Source: Thalassospira sp. UBA1131
Lineage (GTDB): Bacteria > Pseudomonadota > Alphaproteobacteria > Rhodospirillales > Thalassospiraceae
Assembly (NCBI RefSeq): GCF_002311515.1
Contig: NZ_DCAO01000113.1
Span: 1 to 6,353, forward strand
Length of the DNA: 6,353 bases
Reading direction: 5' to 3'
This document shows, piece by piece, positions 1 to 5,544 of this stretch (within the stretch, counting starts at the first letter, position 1; each line of letters begins with the position of its first letter). The notes under the pieces are model-generated. The model was not told the DNA's origin and did no database searches. It saw nothing but the letters and a program-made list of their open reading frames with translations. The translations under genes were made by a program, and so were the position numbers.

Positions 1-39
1 CGCAAGACCCTGACGGAGGTCGCACAGGCTGCACAATAG
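1..39 (+). CDS. C-terminal tail of an unidentified upstream gene (partial)
   Basis: Frame 1 is open from the window edge and reads RKTLTEVAQAAQ before a TAG stop at 37-39. A perfect palindrome overlaps the stop, which fits a gene end. Twelve residues are too few to recognise a family. Because eutBC operons often have a permease or an aldehyde dehydrogenase beside them, this could be a functional partner, but nothing in the residues shows it. The frame could also be open by chance. Confidence 0.35.
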   Translation, partial: RKTLTEVAQAAQ

Positions 40-54
40 AAAGGCGCGCCTTTC
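39..54. terminator. 16-base perfect palindrome, possible weak terminator of the upstream gene
   Basis: GAAAGGCGCGCCTTTC is fully self-complementary. As RNA it can fold as a 6-bp stem (GAAAGG/CCTTTC) with a CGCG loop. It starts at the last base of the TAG stop at 37-39. The tract after it (CTTGTG) is poor in T, so intrinsic termination would be weak. It could instead be a 3'-end-protecting hairpin or a chance palindrome. Confidence 0.3.
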
Positions 55-207
55 CTTGTGATTAAAAACTTTGCATTTGAGGCATTTTCTGGTTCCATGG
101 ACAAATGATGATCATGCATCGCAACAGCGTCATGTTTGGCGCTGTTTTCCTTTGCGGACAGGGGCAAAAATCCCTGGTGATGTCTTTCATGCTTCAGGAG
201 GCAGAAC
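40..207 (+). promoter_or_regulatory. eutBC leader region with hairpins; no convincing promoter
   Basis: This non-coding stretch precedes eutB. It contains a 7-bp stem, AACAGCG (123-129) with CGCTGTT (140-146), followed by the T-rich run TTTTCCTTT, which resembles a weak terminator or attenuator. A second 5-bp stem, CAGGG (159-163) with CCCTG (172-176), follows. The best promoter-like pair is TTGAGG (78-83) and ACAAAT (101-106) with a 17-base spacer, which is poor. No sigma-54 GG-N10-GC element fits, and no B12-box of a cobalamin riboswitch was recognised. Control of eutBC is therefore unresolved. Confidence 0.4.
196..201 (+). promoter_or_regulatory. Strong ribosome binding site that fixes the TTG start of eutB
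   Basis: AGGAGG at 196-201 lies six bases before the TTG at 208. The reading frame is closed by a TGA at 178-180 and contains no ATG between that stop and codon 75 of eutB, so the TTG is the only start that gives a full-length protein. A strong Shine-Dalgarno with a weak start codon suggests tuned initiation. Confidence 0.85.
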
Positions 208-1599
208 TTGCAGACCGGCGCGCCATTCAGTTTTGAACGCTTTACCTTTCCCGACCTGAAAACCCTGTTGGCAAAGGCAAGCCCGCTTCGGTCCGGCGAT
301 TTGCTGGCCGGGCTGGCGGCAAGCTCGGATGAAGAACGGGTGGCGGCGCGCTTTGCACTGGCCGATGTGCCGCTCAAACAGCTTCTGAGCGAGGCACTGG
401 TCCCCTACGAGGATGACGACGTCACGCGCATGATCATTGATGATCATGATGCAGATGCCTTTGCACCGGTATCCTCGATGACCGTTGGTGATTTTCGCAA
501 CTGGCTTCTGACCGATGACGCCACCCCCGAAGCACTTAAACATCTGGCACCCGGCCTGACGCCGGAAATGGTCGCGGCGGTATCAAAACTGATGCGCAAT
601 CAGGACCTGATCGCGGTTGCCAAGAAATGCCATGTCGTCACCGCCTTTCGCAATACGATCGGCCTGCCCGGCCATCTTTCGGTGCGCCTGCAACCCAATC
701 ATCCGACTGATGATCCTGCCGGTGTTGCGGCCTCGATCCTTGACGGTCTGATGCATGGCAGCGGCGATGCGGTGATTGGCATCAACCCGGCCACCGACAG
801 CCCGGAAGCCATGATTGAGCTTCTTAAACTCATCGACGAGGTCCGTGAAAGGATCGACATCCCGACCCAGTCGTGCGTTTTGGCCCATGTCACCACGGCA
901 ATTGATGTGATGGCACGTAATGCCCCGGTCGATCTGGTGTTTCAATCCATCGCCGGCACGCAAAAGGCCAATGAAAGCTTTGGCATCACCCAGGCCATGC
1001 TGGCCGAAGCCGAAGACGCCGCCAAGGGGCTTAAGCGCGGCACGGTCGGCCACAATGTCATGTATTTTGAAACCGGGCAGGGGGCAGCGCTTTCGGCCGA
1101 TGCCCACGAAGGCATCGATCAGCAAACGGTCGAGGCGCGTGCCTATGCGGTCGCGCGCAAATACTCGCCGCTTCTGGTCAATACGGTGGTCGGCTTCATC
1201 GGTCCAGAATATCTGTTTGATGGCAAACAGATCACCCGCGCCGGGCTTGAGGATCATTTCTGTGGCAAACTGCTTGGCGTGCCGATGGGCTGTGATGTTT
1301 GCTATACCAACCATGCCGAGGCCGATCAGGATGACATGGATAACCTTCTGACCCTTCTGGGGGTTGCTGGCTGTAACTTCGTCATTGGCGTCCCCGGTGC
1401 GGATGACATCATGCTCAATTACCAAAGCACAAGTTTCCATGATGCGATGTATCTGCGCTCTGTGCTGGGTCTGCAACCGGCCCCTGAATTTGCCGCCTGG
1501 CTGCGCAAGATGGAGATCCTTGATCAGAACGGCCGCACCCGCCCGCAACTTGACGGGCAGGCCGCCCAGAACCTTTTGGCATGGTCGGGGGCCGCTTAA
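208..1599 (+). CDS. eutB: Ethanolamine ammonia-lyase, large (catalytic) subunit
   Basis: EutB is the catalytic alpha subunit of adenosylcobalamin-dependent ethanolamine ammonia-lyase (EC 4.3.1.7), which converts ethanolamine to acetaldehyde and ammonia by a radical mechanism. The 463 residues match the usual length (about 453 in E. coli). The TIM-barrel landmarks are easy to see: RLQPNHPTDD (160-169), GINPATD (191-197), FETGQG (287-292), NTVVGFIGPEYL (325-336) and GCDVCYTNHAEADQ (361-374). R160, Q162, N193 and F258 fall at the numbering known for substrate-contacting residues of the enteric enzyme, and E288 and D363 correspond to Glu287 and Asp362 there. The active site therefore looks intact. 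The start is TTG with AGGAGG six bases upstream, and no other start is possible. eutC follows with no gap (TAA then ATG). The host must make or import B12. No microcompartment or eutA reactivase gene is visible here. Family identification is secure. Confidence 0.97.
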   Translation: MQTGAPFSFERFTFPDLKTLLAKASPLRSGDLLAGLAASSDEERVAARFALADVPLKQLLSEALVPYEDDDVTRMIIDDHDADAFAPVSSMTVGDFRNWLLTDDATPEALKHLAPGLTPEMVAAVSKLMRNQDLIAVAKKCHVVTAFRNTIGLPGHLSVRLQPNHPTDDPAGVAASILDGLMHGSGDAVIGINPATDSPEAMIELLKLIDEVRERIDIPTQSCVLAHVTTAIDVMARNAPVDLVFQSIAGTQKANESFGITQAMLAEAEDAAKGLKRGTVGHNVMYFETGQGAALSADAHEGIDQQTVEARAYAVARKYSPLLVNTVVGFIGPEYLFDGKQITRAGLEDHFCGKLLGVPMGCDVCYTNHAEADQDDMDNLLTLLGVAGCNFVIGVPGADDIMLNYQSTSFHDAMYLRSVLGLQPAPEFAAWLRKMEILDQNGRTRPQLDGQAAQNLLAWSGAA

Positions 1600-2373
1600 A
1601 TGAGCAATCTGACCAACAAGAAAATTCCGAGTGGCCTTGATCCGTGGAATACGCTTCGTGCCCATACAGATGCCCGCATCGGCCTTGGCCGGGTCGGCGA
1701 CGGGTTGCCGACCGAACGGCTGCTTGAATTCCAGATGGCGCATGCCCGTGCCCGGGATTCTGTGCATATGGCCTTTGAACCCAACTCCGTGCGCGATCAG
1801 CTTGATGGGCTTGATCACACAATCCTTGATGTCCATTCCGCCGCACCAGATCGACCGACATATTTGCAGCGACCCGACCTTGGCCGGTTGTTGGACGAAG
1901 ACTCTGTTGCAGCACTTGGCAAGCATGCCGGGGATTTTGACGTTGCCTTCATTCTGGCCGATGGCTTGTCTGCCCGCGCCACTCATGACCATGCGGCCAA
2001 TACCTTAAAGCTGATCCTTGATCACTTGGGGGAAAGCTGGTCGGTCGCGCCGATCACACTGGCCACCCAGTCACGTGTCGGACTGGGCGATGAAATCGGT
2101 GCTGCATTGGGCGCCAAGCTGACCGTGATGCTGATCGGCGAACGCCCGGGTTTATCGAGCGCGGATTCACTTGGCTGCTATCTGACCTGGGGGCCGAGAC
2201 GCGGGCGGTCGAACGCCGATCGCAACTGCGTTTCCAACATCCGTCCGGCGGGTTTAACCCCGAAAAAGGCCGCGAAAAAGATCGCTTATCTGATGGTCGA
2301 ATCGCGCAAGATGGGTCTGTCGGGTGTGGCGCTCAAGGACAATTCATCAAATCCGGAACTGATTGAAGGCTAG
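1600..2373 (+). CDS. eutC: Ethanolamine ammonia-lyase, small subunit
   Basis: EutC is the beta subunit that packs on EutB and helps hold adenosylcobalamin. Conserved family blocks are present in order: RPDLGRLL (91-98), ADGLSARATHDHA (120-132), GDEIGAALGAK (163-173), GERPGLSSADSLGCY (180-194) and DRNCVSNI (207-214). The protein has 257 residues against about 295 in E. coli. The difference is at the N terminus: conserved sequence begins near residue 14 (DPWNTLRAHTDARIGLGRVG), so roughly 40 residues are missing that in enteric EutC serve solubility and microcompartment targeting. The ATG directly abuts the eutB stop, with a G-rich stretch (1586-1591) inside the end of eutB as ribosome site, so translation is probably coupled. 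It converges with the YciI gene 26 bases downstream, and no strong terminator is visible between them. Confidence 0.96.
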   Translation: MSNLTNKKIPSGLDPWNTLRAHTDARIGLGRVGDGLPTERLLEFQMAHARARDSVHMAFEPNSVRDQLDGLDHTILDVHSAAPDRPTYLQRPDLGRLLDEDSVAALGKHAGDFDVAFILADGLSARATHDHAANTLKLILDHLGESWSVAPITLATQSRVGLGDEIGAALGAKLTVMLIGERPGLSSADSLGCYLTWGPRRGRSNADRNCVSNIRPAGLTPKKAAKKIAYLMVESRKMGLSGVALKDNSSNPELIEG

Positions 2374-2399
2374 GACGTGGGCCTTAGCGACAATTGCAA

Positions 2400-2684
2400 C
2401 TAGACCTTAAGCGCCTCAAGACCGTCTGCCACCATCACCGGATCAAATTCGGTGATATGGTAATCGGCCAGATCATACTGATGAAACGGATCGCGGGTCA
2501 GTTCATCTTCAAGTGCAGCACGATCACCCTTGGCAAGGATCACCCCGCCATCGCGCGGCACCTTGCGGCCGGATGCCAGAAACATACCCTTGGCATAGGC
2601 CTGCTTTAGCCACGCGATATGGTCTTCGATATGCGCATCCACCTGTTCAAGCGGAACCTTGTAGGTCAGCGAGACAACAAACAT
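2400..2684 (-). CDS. YciI-family small protein
   Basis: This 94-residue protein has the size and pattern of the YciI family (dimeric alpha/beta ferredoxin-like fold). Visible features are the N-terminal strand FVVSLTY, the conserved DHIAWLKQAYAKGMFLASG block (21-39) holding the family His (H22) and the SG turn, a glycine turn followed by VILA (48-51), and the C-terminal DPFHQYDLADYHITEFDPV. Members include proteins of unknown role and one dehydrochlorinase-like enzyme, and the conserved His/Asp are proposed to be catalytic; no substrate can be inferred here. The ATG has AGGGA about nine bases upstream. It lies 95 bases downstream of the rubrerythrin gene on the same strand, so both may share a transcript, but a functional link is not shown. 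Confidence 0.85.
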   Translation of the reverse strand: MFVVSLTYKVPLEQVDAHIEDHIAWLKQAYAKGMFLASGRKVPRDGGVILAKGDRAALEDELTRDPFHQYDLADYHITEFDPVMVADGLEALKV

Positions 2685-2779
2685 TGCTGATTTTCCCTGT
2701 TAGATTCGAAGGGTTGAGGTTGCGCACAATCCGGCGTTTCGTTGCTGATCACAAATCACATTTTGGCGATCAATCAGCT

Positions 2780-3214
2780 TTATGCACCGTCCGTTTTGCT
2801 CCCCATCCGGGTAAGAAGACGTTCGATACGATCTGCATGGGCGGCTTCCACGCGGGCAAGGCTTTCAAACCATGCAGCGATATCTTCCAAGCCCTCTTCG
2901 CGGGCAATACGGGCCATTTCGGGATAGGCCGTTTCAGCCTCGTCCTTTTCCTGCGCGATGGCCGCTTCAAGGTTCAGGCGGGTGGCGCCCAATTCTTTGC
3001 CAGTCAACGGATCGCCTGCGGTTTCAAGAAATTCCAGATGGCCGAATGCATGGCCGGTTTCGGCCTCGGCCGCGGTGCGAAACAGCTCGGCTGCCTCGGT
3101 ATAGCCTTCGATGTCGGCCTGCTGGGCAAAGTAAAGATAACGACGATTGGTTTGTGCCTCGGCGGCAAAGGCCGCGCGCAGGTTTGCCTCGGTACGTGTT
3201 CCCTTAAGCGCCAT
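2780..3214 (-). CDS. Rubrerythrin-like di-iron protein without rubredoxin domain
   Basis: This is a 144-residue ferritin-like four-helix protein of the rubrerythrin family, which reduces hydrogen peroxide at a non-haem di-iron site in the cytoplasm. All expected ligands are visible: E19 in helix 1, E52 and H55 (ExxH) in helix 2, E89 and E92 (ExxE) in helix 3, and E123 and H126 (ExxH) in helix 4. The spacing from E92 to the following YPEMARIAREEG block matches classical rubrerythrin. The C-terminal rubredoxin domain with two CxxC motifs found in classical rubrerythrin (about 190 aa) is absent; the protein ends soon after helix 4 and contains no cysteine. Electrons must therefore come from a separate donor. 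The start ATG has AAGGA eight bases upstream. The gene lies just beyond the terminator of irr, so it probably has its own promoter. Irr control is plausible from context but no clear iron control element was seen. Confidence 0.9.
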   Translation of the reverse strand: MALKGTRTEANLRAAFAAEAQTNRRYLYFAQQADIEGYTEAAELFRTAAEAETGHAFGHLEFLETAGDPLTGKELGATRLNLEAAIAQEKDEAETAYPEMARIAREEGLEDIAAWFESLARVEAAHADRIERLLTRMGSKTDGA

Positions 3215-3273
3215 GTGCGCTGTTCCTTGTTATTGTTCGCCCAGTACAGCGTTGTTGTATGAGCCAAAGTCGC

Positions 3274-3310
3274 AAAAAATAAGGCGGCAAAACCAAGTGG
3301 TCTTGCCGCC
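3274..3310 (-). terminator. Rho-independent terminator of irr
   Basis: The arms are GGCGGCAA (3283-3290) and TTGCCGCC (3303-3310). Inside, after one A/C mismatch, ACC pairs with GGT around the loop AAGT. Read on the minus strand, the stem is followed by TTATTTTTTG (3282-3273), a good U-tract. It lies about 120 bases past the irr stop and 60 bases before the rubrerythrin start, separating the two genes transcriptionally. Confidence 0.85.
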
Positions 3311-3431
3311 CTTTATGTGTCGTGAAATCCGCCACCGTCAAGCAGAGCAGGGGCAATTGCACTGATCAGGTGTCAGATTTCATCTGCCTGTCACCTGCGC
3401 AAGGCTGCGCAAATAACGGCTGCGCGATGTC
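3311..3431 (-). other. Structured 3' untranslated region of irr
   Basis: About 120 bases lie between the irr stop and its terminator, and no gene was found in them. Two further hairpins can be drawn: TGCGCA (3396-3401) with TGCGCA (3406-3411), and CAGAT (3374-3378) with ATCTG (3382-3386), the latter flanked by AGGTG (3368-3372) and CACCT (3392-3396). The long folded tail ending in a strong terminator is the form from which 3'-derived small RNAs arise, but nothing here proves one. Confidence 0.3.
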
Positions 3432-3872
3432 TTAGGCTGCGTCCTTCGCCGCCTGATTGCGACGCAGTCGGAATACCAGATCAACCGATGCCAGTTCCGT
3501 GCCGTTGGGCATGTTCGGAATGTTTGCGATCTTGACGTCACCTGCCGGAATGTCAGACAGCATGCCGTCTTCTTCACAATAGAAATGGTAATGCGGTTCG
3601 GTGTTGGTATCGAAATAGGACCGACCCGAATCAATCACGATTTCATTGAGAAGGCGCGCATCGGTGAACTGGTGCAGCGTGTTGTAAACCGTTGCCAGCG
3701 ATACCTTGATATTGTTGCTCATGGCTTCGGAATGCAGCTGTTCTGCTGTGACATGGCGATGGCCGTCATCAAACAGCAAACGTGCCAGTGCCAGACGCTG
3801 ACGCGTCGGACGCAGATTGGCATCCTTGAGCCGGTTAAGCGCGTTGGTATATGGACGCGATGTATGTCCCAT
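3432..3872 (-). CDS. irr: Irr-type Fur-family transcriptional regulator
   Basis: Irr is the alphaproteobacterial Fur-family regulator that reads iron status through haem and controls haem synthesis, iron storage and uptake genes. The 146-residue protein has the winged-helix DNA-binding domain (about 15-85) with LRPTRQRLALARLLF (20-34), HVTAEQLHSEA (40-50) and the recognition helix SLATVYNTLHQF (58-69), then RSYFDTN (84-90) and the dimerisation domain ending in ELASVDLVFRLR (126-137). The pattern is Irr-like rather than Fur or PerR: no CxxC zinc motif is present, only single C99. Two features differ from Bradyrhizobium Irr: there is no N-terminal GCPWHD-like haem motif, and its HHH is HYH here (94-96). 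I chose the ATG at 3872 because AAAGGGG lies seven bases upstream. An in-frame ATG at 3908 with a weaker AGGG would add 12 residues (MILARPRQRGKA) that do not look conserved. Confidence 0.9.
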   Translation of the reverse strand: MGHTSRPYTNALNRLKDANLRPTRQRLALARLLFDDGHRHVTAEQLHSEAMSNNIKVSLATVYNTLHQFTDARLLNEIVIDSGRSYFDTNTEPHYHFYCEEDGMLSDIPAGDVKIANIPNMPNGTELASVDLVFRLRRNQAAKDAA

Positions 3873-3935
3873 AGCTTTGCCCCTTTGTCGTGGTCGGGCC
3901 AAAATCATAATGGCCCTAATGAATGCTGGGGACAG

Positions 3936-3941
3936 ACTAAA
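3936..3941 (-). promoter_or_regulatory. Candidate -10 element for an FNR-activated irr promoter
   Basis: TTTAGT on the minus strand matches four of six bases of TATAAT. Its start lies 27-28 bases from the centre of the FNR-like palindrome at 3962-3975. That is close to the roughly 29 bases expected at a class II promoter with the activator centred near -41.5. Transcription would start near 3929, leaving a leader of about 56 bases before the irr ATG. Confidence 0.35.
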
Positions 3942-3961
3942 GAACCCGGACGCGTTGTTCT

Positions 3962-3975
3962 TTGATTTTGATCAA
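3962..3975. promoter_or_regulatory. Perfect FNR/FixK-type binding site upstream of irr
   Basis: TTGATTTTGATCAA matches TTGAT-N4-ATCAA at all ten specified positions, the consensus for FNR, FnrN and FixK regulators of the CRP/FNR family. It lies 90 bases upstream of the irr start. Depending on which promoter is used, it sits near -40 (activation) or overlaps the -10 of the upstream candidate promoter (repression). No second site of this quality was seen in the window. Binding is inferred, not shown. Confidence 0.65.
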
Positions 3976-4003
3976 CTATAATCGCGGGATGAAATACTGC
4001 GAA
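3975..4003 (-). promoter_or_regulatory. Candidate sigma-70-type promoter of irr
   Basis: On the minus strand, TTCGCA (4003-3998) and TATAGT (3980-3975) stand 17 bases apart, matching four of six and five of six consensus positions. It directly follows the terminator of the upstream operon and faces irr. The -10 abuts the FNR-like palindrome, so a bound regulator would block it. Confidence 0.45.
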
Positions 4004-4011
4004 AAACAAAC

Positions 4012-4041
4012 AAAAAGGGCCGGTAAAAACCGGCCCTTTTT
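4012..4041. terminator. Strong bidirectional terminator after the pnp/flavoprotein operon
   Basis: GGGCCGGT (4017-4024) pairs perfectly with ACCGGCCC (4029-4036) around an AAAA loop. Five A (4012-4016) before the stem and six T (4037-4042) after it extend the stem and supply a U-tract on either strand. It begins about 20 bases past the flavoprotein stop (4062) and upstream of irr, so its main role is to end leftward transcription of the flavoprotein gene and insulate the irr promoter. Confidence 0.93.
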
Positions 4042-4061
4042 TATTTGGTCTGATGTCAGGA

Positions 4062-5471
4062 TCAGTCGCCCGTCATGATGCGGTCGACCAGTTCCTTCAC
4101 AGTTGGAATATTGCCATTGGCGTAGAACGGGTCTTCGCCAAACTTGTAGGCATTGTGACCAGCAAACATCAGTTCATTTTCGACTTTGGCGCCATGGGCA
4201 ATGCTCTGGAGCGTCTTCTGGATACAGAAGGAACGCGGGTCAGCACGCTTGCCAGTCGTGCCTTCATGCTGTTCCCAGTTGGAGAACTGGCACTGTGACA
4301 GGCACCCCATGCAGTCGATCTGATCTTTCTTGATCGTCAGTGCGCTTTCCGGGGTGACAAACACCATGGTGTCATCCGGGGTCGGCATGCCTTCGGTATA
4401 GCCAGCTTCAAGCCAAGCCTTGACCTTGTCGGCATCGTCTTCACGCACATAGATCGGACGACCACGACGGCCGAGCGGGATACCGACATGCAGATCCGCC
4501 TCGGCGGTACGCGAATAGCGTACCTGACGGTCAGAACGCTGATGCAGATCTTCAAGGAACGCATTACGCACAGCCGAGCTATAGAAACCAGTCGGGCTGA
4601 ATTTATGTAGCGATACGTCGCCATTCTTGAGACTGGTCAGGCGCTGTTTCCATTCGTCGGAAATCTCGCTTTCCTGTGTCAGAAGCGGACGGGTCCCGAA
4701 CTGGAAGGCCACCGGGGCCACTTCGGGGTTGTCGATCCAGTCTTCGAAATCACGCAGGAACCAGACACCGCCTGCCATGATGATCGGAACATCATTCAGA
4801 CCAACGGAATTCATGAATTCACGAAGGGCAGCAACACGCGGGAACGGATCCTCGGGCACCAGCGGATCTTCGGAATTCGACAGACCATTATGGCCACCAG
4901 CGCGCCACGGATCTTCGTAAACCACGCCACCCAGCCATTCCGGGGTCTTTTTATAGGCCCGCAGCCACAATGCGCGGAAAGCACGGGCTGACGAGACAAT
5001 CGGATAATAGTGAACGCCGTATTGCGCAGAAATCTGAGCAATCTTGTAGGGCATGCCGGCACCACAGGTTACCCCGTGGATCAGGCCTTTGGCACCTTCA
5101 AGAACGCCGTGAAGGATCGGTTCGGCACCGCCCATTTCCCACAATACGTTCATGTGCAGACGGCCTTCGCCGTTCCGCATTTCATGTGCGATCTGTGCTT
5201 GTGCAATACCACCACGAATGCCGTAGGCAATCAGTTCCTGATGGCGGTCACTGCGGGTTTTTCCTGCATATTCGATCGGGACCAGATTGCCGTTCTCGTC
5301 ATAAGAATCGGCATTCACAGCGGAAAAAGTCCCGATACCACCGGCAGCAGCCCATGCGCCGGAACTTTTACCCGTCGATACAGCAACGCCTTTGCCACCT
5401 TCGATAACTGGCAAGACTTCTTTACCCGACATGACGAGCGGTTTAAGGGCTTTCAAATTCGTCTCTCCCAT
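4062..5471 (-). CDS. Nitronate monooxygenase-like flavin oxidoreductase with C-terminal Cys cluster
   Basis: This 469-residue protein belongs to the 2-nitropropane dioxygenase/nitronate monooxygenase superfamily of FMN-binding TIM barrels. Family landmarks are GGIGTFSA (44-51), GAGMP (137-141), AGGHNG (191-196) with the conserved His194, AGGVW (233-237, phosphate binding) and GTRPLLTQES (259-268). It is longer than a typical member (about 320-380 aa). The extra C-terminal part holds C387, C390, C394 and C416, a CX2CX3CX21C pattern suggesting an iron-sulfur cluster or metal site. It ends with a conserved-looking segment (about 433-465; AGHNAYKFGEDPFYANG...PTVKELV). The substrate is unknown: the superfamily also includes enoyl reductases and quinone reductases, so a nitronate role should not be assumed. 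The first ATG is chosen because AAAGG lies about five bases upstream, while the next ATG (codon 14) has no ribosome site. It follows pnp at 84 bases and is ended by the terminator at 4012-4041. Confidence 0.85.
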   Translation of the reverse strand: MGETNLKALKPLVMSGKEVLPVIEGGKGVAVSTGKSSGAWAAAGGIGTFSAVNADSYDENGNLVPIEYAGKTRSDRHQELIAYGIRGGIAQAQIAHEMRNGEGRLHMNVLWEMGGAEPILHGVLEGAKGLIHGVTCGAGMPYKIAQISAQYGVHYYPIVSSARAFRALWLRAYKKTPEWLGGVVYEDPWRAGGHNGLSNSEDPLVPEDPFPRVAALREFMNSVGLNDVPIIMAGGVWFLRDFEDWIDNPEVAPVAFQFGTRPLLTQESEISDEWKQRLTSLKNGDVSLHKFSPTGFYSSAVRNAFLEDLHQRSDRQVRYSRTAEADLHVGIPLGRRGRPIYVREDDADKVKAWLEAGYTEGMPTPDDTMVFVTPESALTIKKDQIDCMGCLSQCQFSNWEQHEGTTGKRADPRSFCIQKTLQSIAHGAKVENELMFAGHNAYKFGEDPFYANGNIPTVKELVDRIMTGD

Positions 5472-5483
5472 TCGGCCTTTGCC

Positions 5484-5503
5484 CGCGATGCTATGGCATC
5501 GCG
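5484..5503 (-). other. Intercistronic hairpin next to the flavoprotein ribosome site
   Basis: CGCGATGC (5484-5491) pairs perfectly with GCATCGCG (5496-5503) around the tetraloop TATG on the plus strand. On the minus-strand transcript it ends 12 bases before the flavoprotein ATG, right before the AAAGG ribosome site. No U-tract follows, so it is not an intrinsic terminator. It may affect initiation or mark a processing site. Confidence 0.6.
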
Positions 5504-5508
5504 CAGAG

Positions 5509-5544
5509 TGCCGGACGACGTCGCATTTTTATCGTCGTCCGGCA
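5509..5544 (-). other. 12-bp perfect hairpin just after the pnp stop
   Basis: TGCCGGACGACG (5509-5520) and CGTCGTCCGGCA (5533-5544) pair perfectly around a 12-base loop that is A-rich on the transcribed strand. It lies 11 bases past the pnp stop codon. The stem is terminator-strength but is followed by CTCTGCG, not by U residues, so leftward transcripts probably read through. It may be an RNase processing or 3'-end stabilising structure. Confidence 0.65.

Noticed and set aside
130..157. Sigma-54 promoter (TTGGCGC...TTTGCGG) ahead of eutB
   Set aside because: GG at 138-139 and GC at 154-155 are separated by 14 bases rather than the required 10.
40..207. Cobalamin riboswitch upstream of the B12-dependent eutB
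   Set aside because: The leader is short for this class and I could not find the conserved B12-box or the expected peripheral helices. eutB-type genes are also not the usual targets.
43..224. Two GGCGCGCC octamers (43-50 and 217-224) as a sign of cloning
   Set aside because: Short GC-rich palindromes are expected in such a genome; one lies in a hairpin-like palindrome and the other in codons 4-6 of eutB, with no vector-like sequence nearby.
429..450. TGATCAT/GATCATG repeat cluster inside eutB
   Set aside because: It encodes the in-frame residues MIIDDHD of the normal EutB sequence and is too short and irregular to be a repeat element.
583..1992. 469-aa open frame on the minus strand, antisense to eutB and eutC
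   Set aside because: It lies opposite two clearly identified genes, has no recognisable family pattern, and is rich in residues expected from reading high-GC codons backwards. It is a shadow frame.
2366..2390. Terminator between the convergent eutC and YciI genes
   Set aside because: Only a 5-bp stem (AAGGC/GCCTT) with a 10-base loop can be drawn and no T-run follows on either strand.
2741..2780. Second FNR-like site or CRP site between the rubrerythrin and YciI genes
   Set aside because: ATCAA at 2769-2773 is only a half-site; the matching left half reads ATTTT. The GTGATTTGTGATC repeat does not form a CRP palindrome.
2513..3262. 249-aa open frame on the plus strand across the YciI and rubrerythrin genes
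   Set aside because: It runs antisense to two recognised proteins and through their intergenic gap, with no domain pattern of its own. It is a shadow frame.
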